DNA from: Silene conica
Taxonomy: Eukaryota > Streptophyta > Magnoliopsida > Caryophyllales > Caryophyllaceae
Direction: 5' to 3'
NCBI GenBank assembly: GCA_029255685.2
Contig: CM055318.2
Location: forward strand, 34,460,001 to 34,524,000
DNA: 64,000 nucleotides
A program made the translations under genes and the position numbers. A model generated the notes under the pieces. That model saw nothing but the letters and a program-made list of their open reading frames with translations. It searched no databases and was not told the origin of the DNA. Numbering within the stretch: the first letter of the stretch is position 1; each line of letters starts with the position of its first letter. This document shows positions 63,264 to 64,000 of this stretch, piece by piece.

Positions 63264-64000
63264 CTTCTTACCGATGGGTGGTCGGAAATTTACACCCACC
63301 GGTGGGATTTTTTCCGGAAGAAAAAAAAAAGAGAGAGAGAAAATAATTCTCATCAATCTCCTTTATTCTAATCGTTGTTTTAATATTCTTCAAATAAAAT
63401 CTCTATGAATGTCAACTTTTCAATTCTGGTTCATGAATTCAAGTTTCACACATCTTAGTATGTTGATAAATGTCTTGAACTATTCTTGAGATCTGCGAAG
63501 ATATAATTCTCCTAAAAAAAAAAAAGGAAAAAAACAAAAAATCTCCTTCTCTTCGAAATCCGATTCAAAAATTTTCTTCTCCGTTTAAGGTGGTACTTGA
63601 TTTGTTTGGAGTCCGAAAAAAAAAATTAACATTCTCTAGATCTTGAAATTTTAACGGATAATTTCCATCTTATTGATATTTGTCAGGTTCGATAGAGTTC
63701 CTGCAAATTATTAACTCATTTTCCGACAAGTCCGAAAAAATTAACGTTCTTGTTCGGAGTCTTTCTCACGAGTCTTAATACTCGTTTATCTTACCAACCT
63801 TGCGAAGATGAAGATCTCAATGAAGACGAAAAAGAGACGGAGATGAAGATGAAGATCTCAAGACGAAAAGAGACCAAGATGTTTATTTTCTTTTTATTCT
63901 GTGTTTTCTTTGTATTTCTCCAATCGTAAAGTTCGTCTTACGTACTGCCTTTACGATTGCGGGAGGGTATTAGGATATTAGGCCCATTAGGTTACGATTA

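Larger units (their letters stand above)
62350..64000 (+). mobile_element. Element L: TRIM-like non-coding LTR retrotransposon (right end outside window)
   Basis: Short LTR, tRNA-Met PBS, no coding sequence, PPT GCGGGAGGG at about 63959-63967 and the start of a second LTR. Without the nested MITE the interior is only ~750 bp, a size typical of terminal-repeat retrotransposons in miniature. The second LTR starts GGTATTAGG instead of TGTATTAGG, so the first base is uncertain. Movement would depend on other elements' proteins. Confidence 0.78.

Overview
The window is intergenic nuclear DNA of a flowering plant, probably a eudicot; the genus cannot be read from the sequence. It is almost entirely nested LTR retrotransposons plus one Mutator-like DNA transposon, and I see no ordinary host gene. 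The plant origin follows from the primer-binding sites (tRNA-Asp for the Athila-like elements, tRNA-Met for the others), from Athila/Tekay/copia protein families, and from the plant mobile domain (PMD) and FAR1-MULE proteins.

Layout. (A) 1-4826, minus: Athila-like Ty3/gypsy element running off the left edge, inserted into (B) 4827-~7310, plus: 3' end of a Tekay-type chromovirus. (C) ~7310-7790 and 24654-~28030, plus: decayed copia element split by (D) 7791-24648, minus: young copia element with ~1.07 kb LTRs and TSD TATTT. D's gag is split by (E) 13353-21468, minus: Athila-like element with gag-protease only and TSD GATTC. (I) ~28031-~30380, minus: truncated copia element. (H) ~30385-31125: part of a minus-strand gypsy LTR. 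(J) 31126-34430 plus a 3' LTR ending at 49844: chromovirus-like element with a non-coding interior. J's 3' LTR is split by (F) 35383-48095, plus: decayed Athila-like element with gag-PR and an ATHILA-ORF1-like gene instead of pol, itself hit by (G) 39726-42691, a perfect solo LTR (TSD GTGCA). (K) 49832-59727: a ~4.95 kb segment present twice in tandem, carrying the left half of a MULE with a PMD gene; the second copy continues into a convergent FAR1-MULE transposase gene (to ~61650). (L) 62350-64000: small non-coding LTR element (TRIM-like) holding (M) 62571-63263, a hAT-type MITE with an 8-bp TSD.

Main observation. Most LTR families here carry clusters of 8-26 bp palindromes, each family with its own sequence, at fixed spacing. 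A, E and the unrelated copia element D use variants of GGTCGGTCGACC in pairs whose start-to-start offset is 21 bp in all 20 pairs I measured. F uses CTCGATCGAG, mostly at 20-22 bp. H has six ACTCGACCGAGT-like units exactly 19 bp apart. G has five larger GC-rich blocks about 86 bp apart. I has an array of CGGTTTT..AAAACCG hairpins. E and F carry their different palindromes at the same four places in the element (U3 of the LTR, the gag-PR linker, just after the gag-PR stop, and upstream of the 3' LTR). I know of no description of this. The reading that suits it best is a family-specific nucleotide signal ('barcode') at conserved sites. The MULE independently has a 32-bp-period array of GGACGTG..CACGTCC palindromes near both ends.

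Element relations. A, E and F share the tRNA-Asp PBS, the AATTT spacer, an 11-12 bp leader hairpin and an LTR-start inverted repeat. E and A also share the palindrome, so an A-like element is a plausible trans-mobiliser of E.
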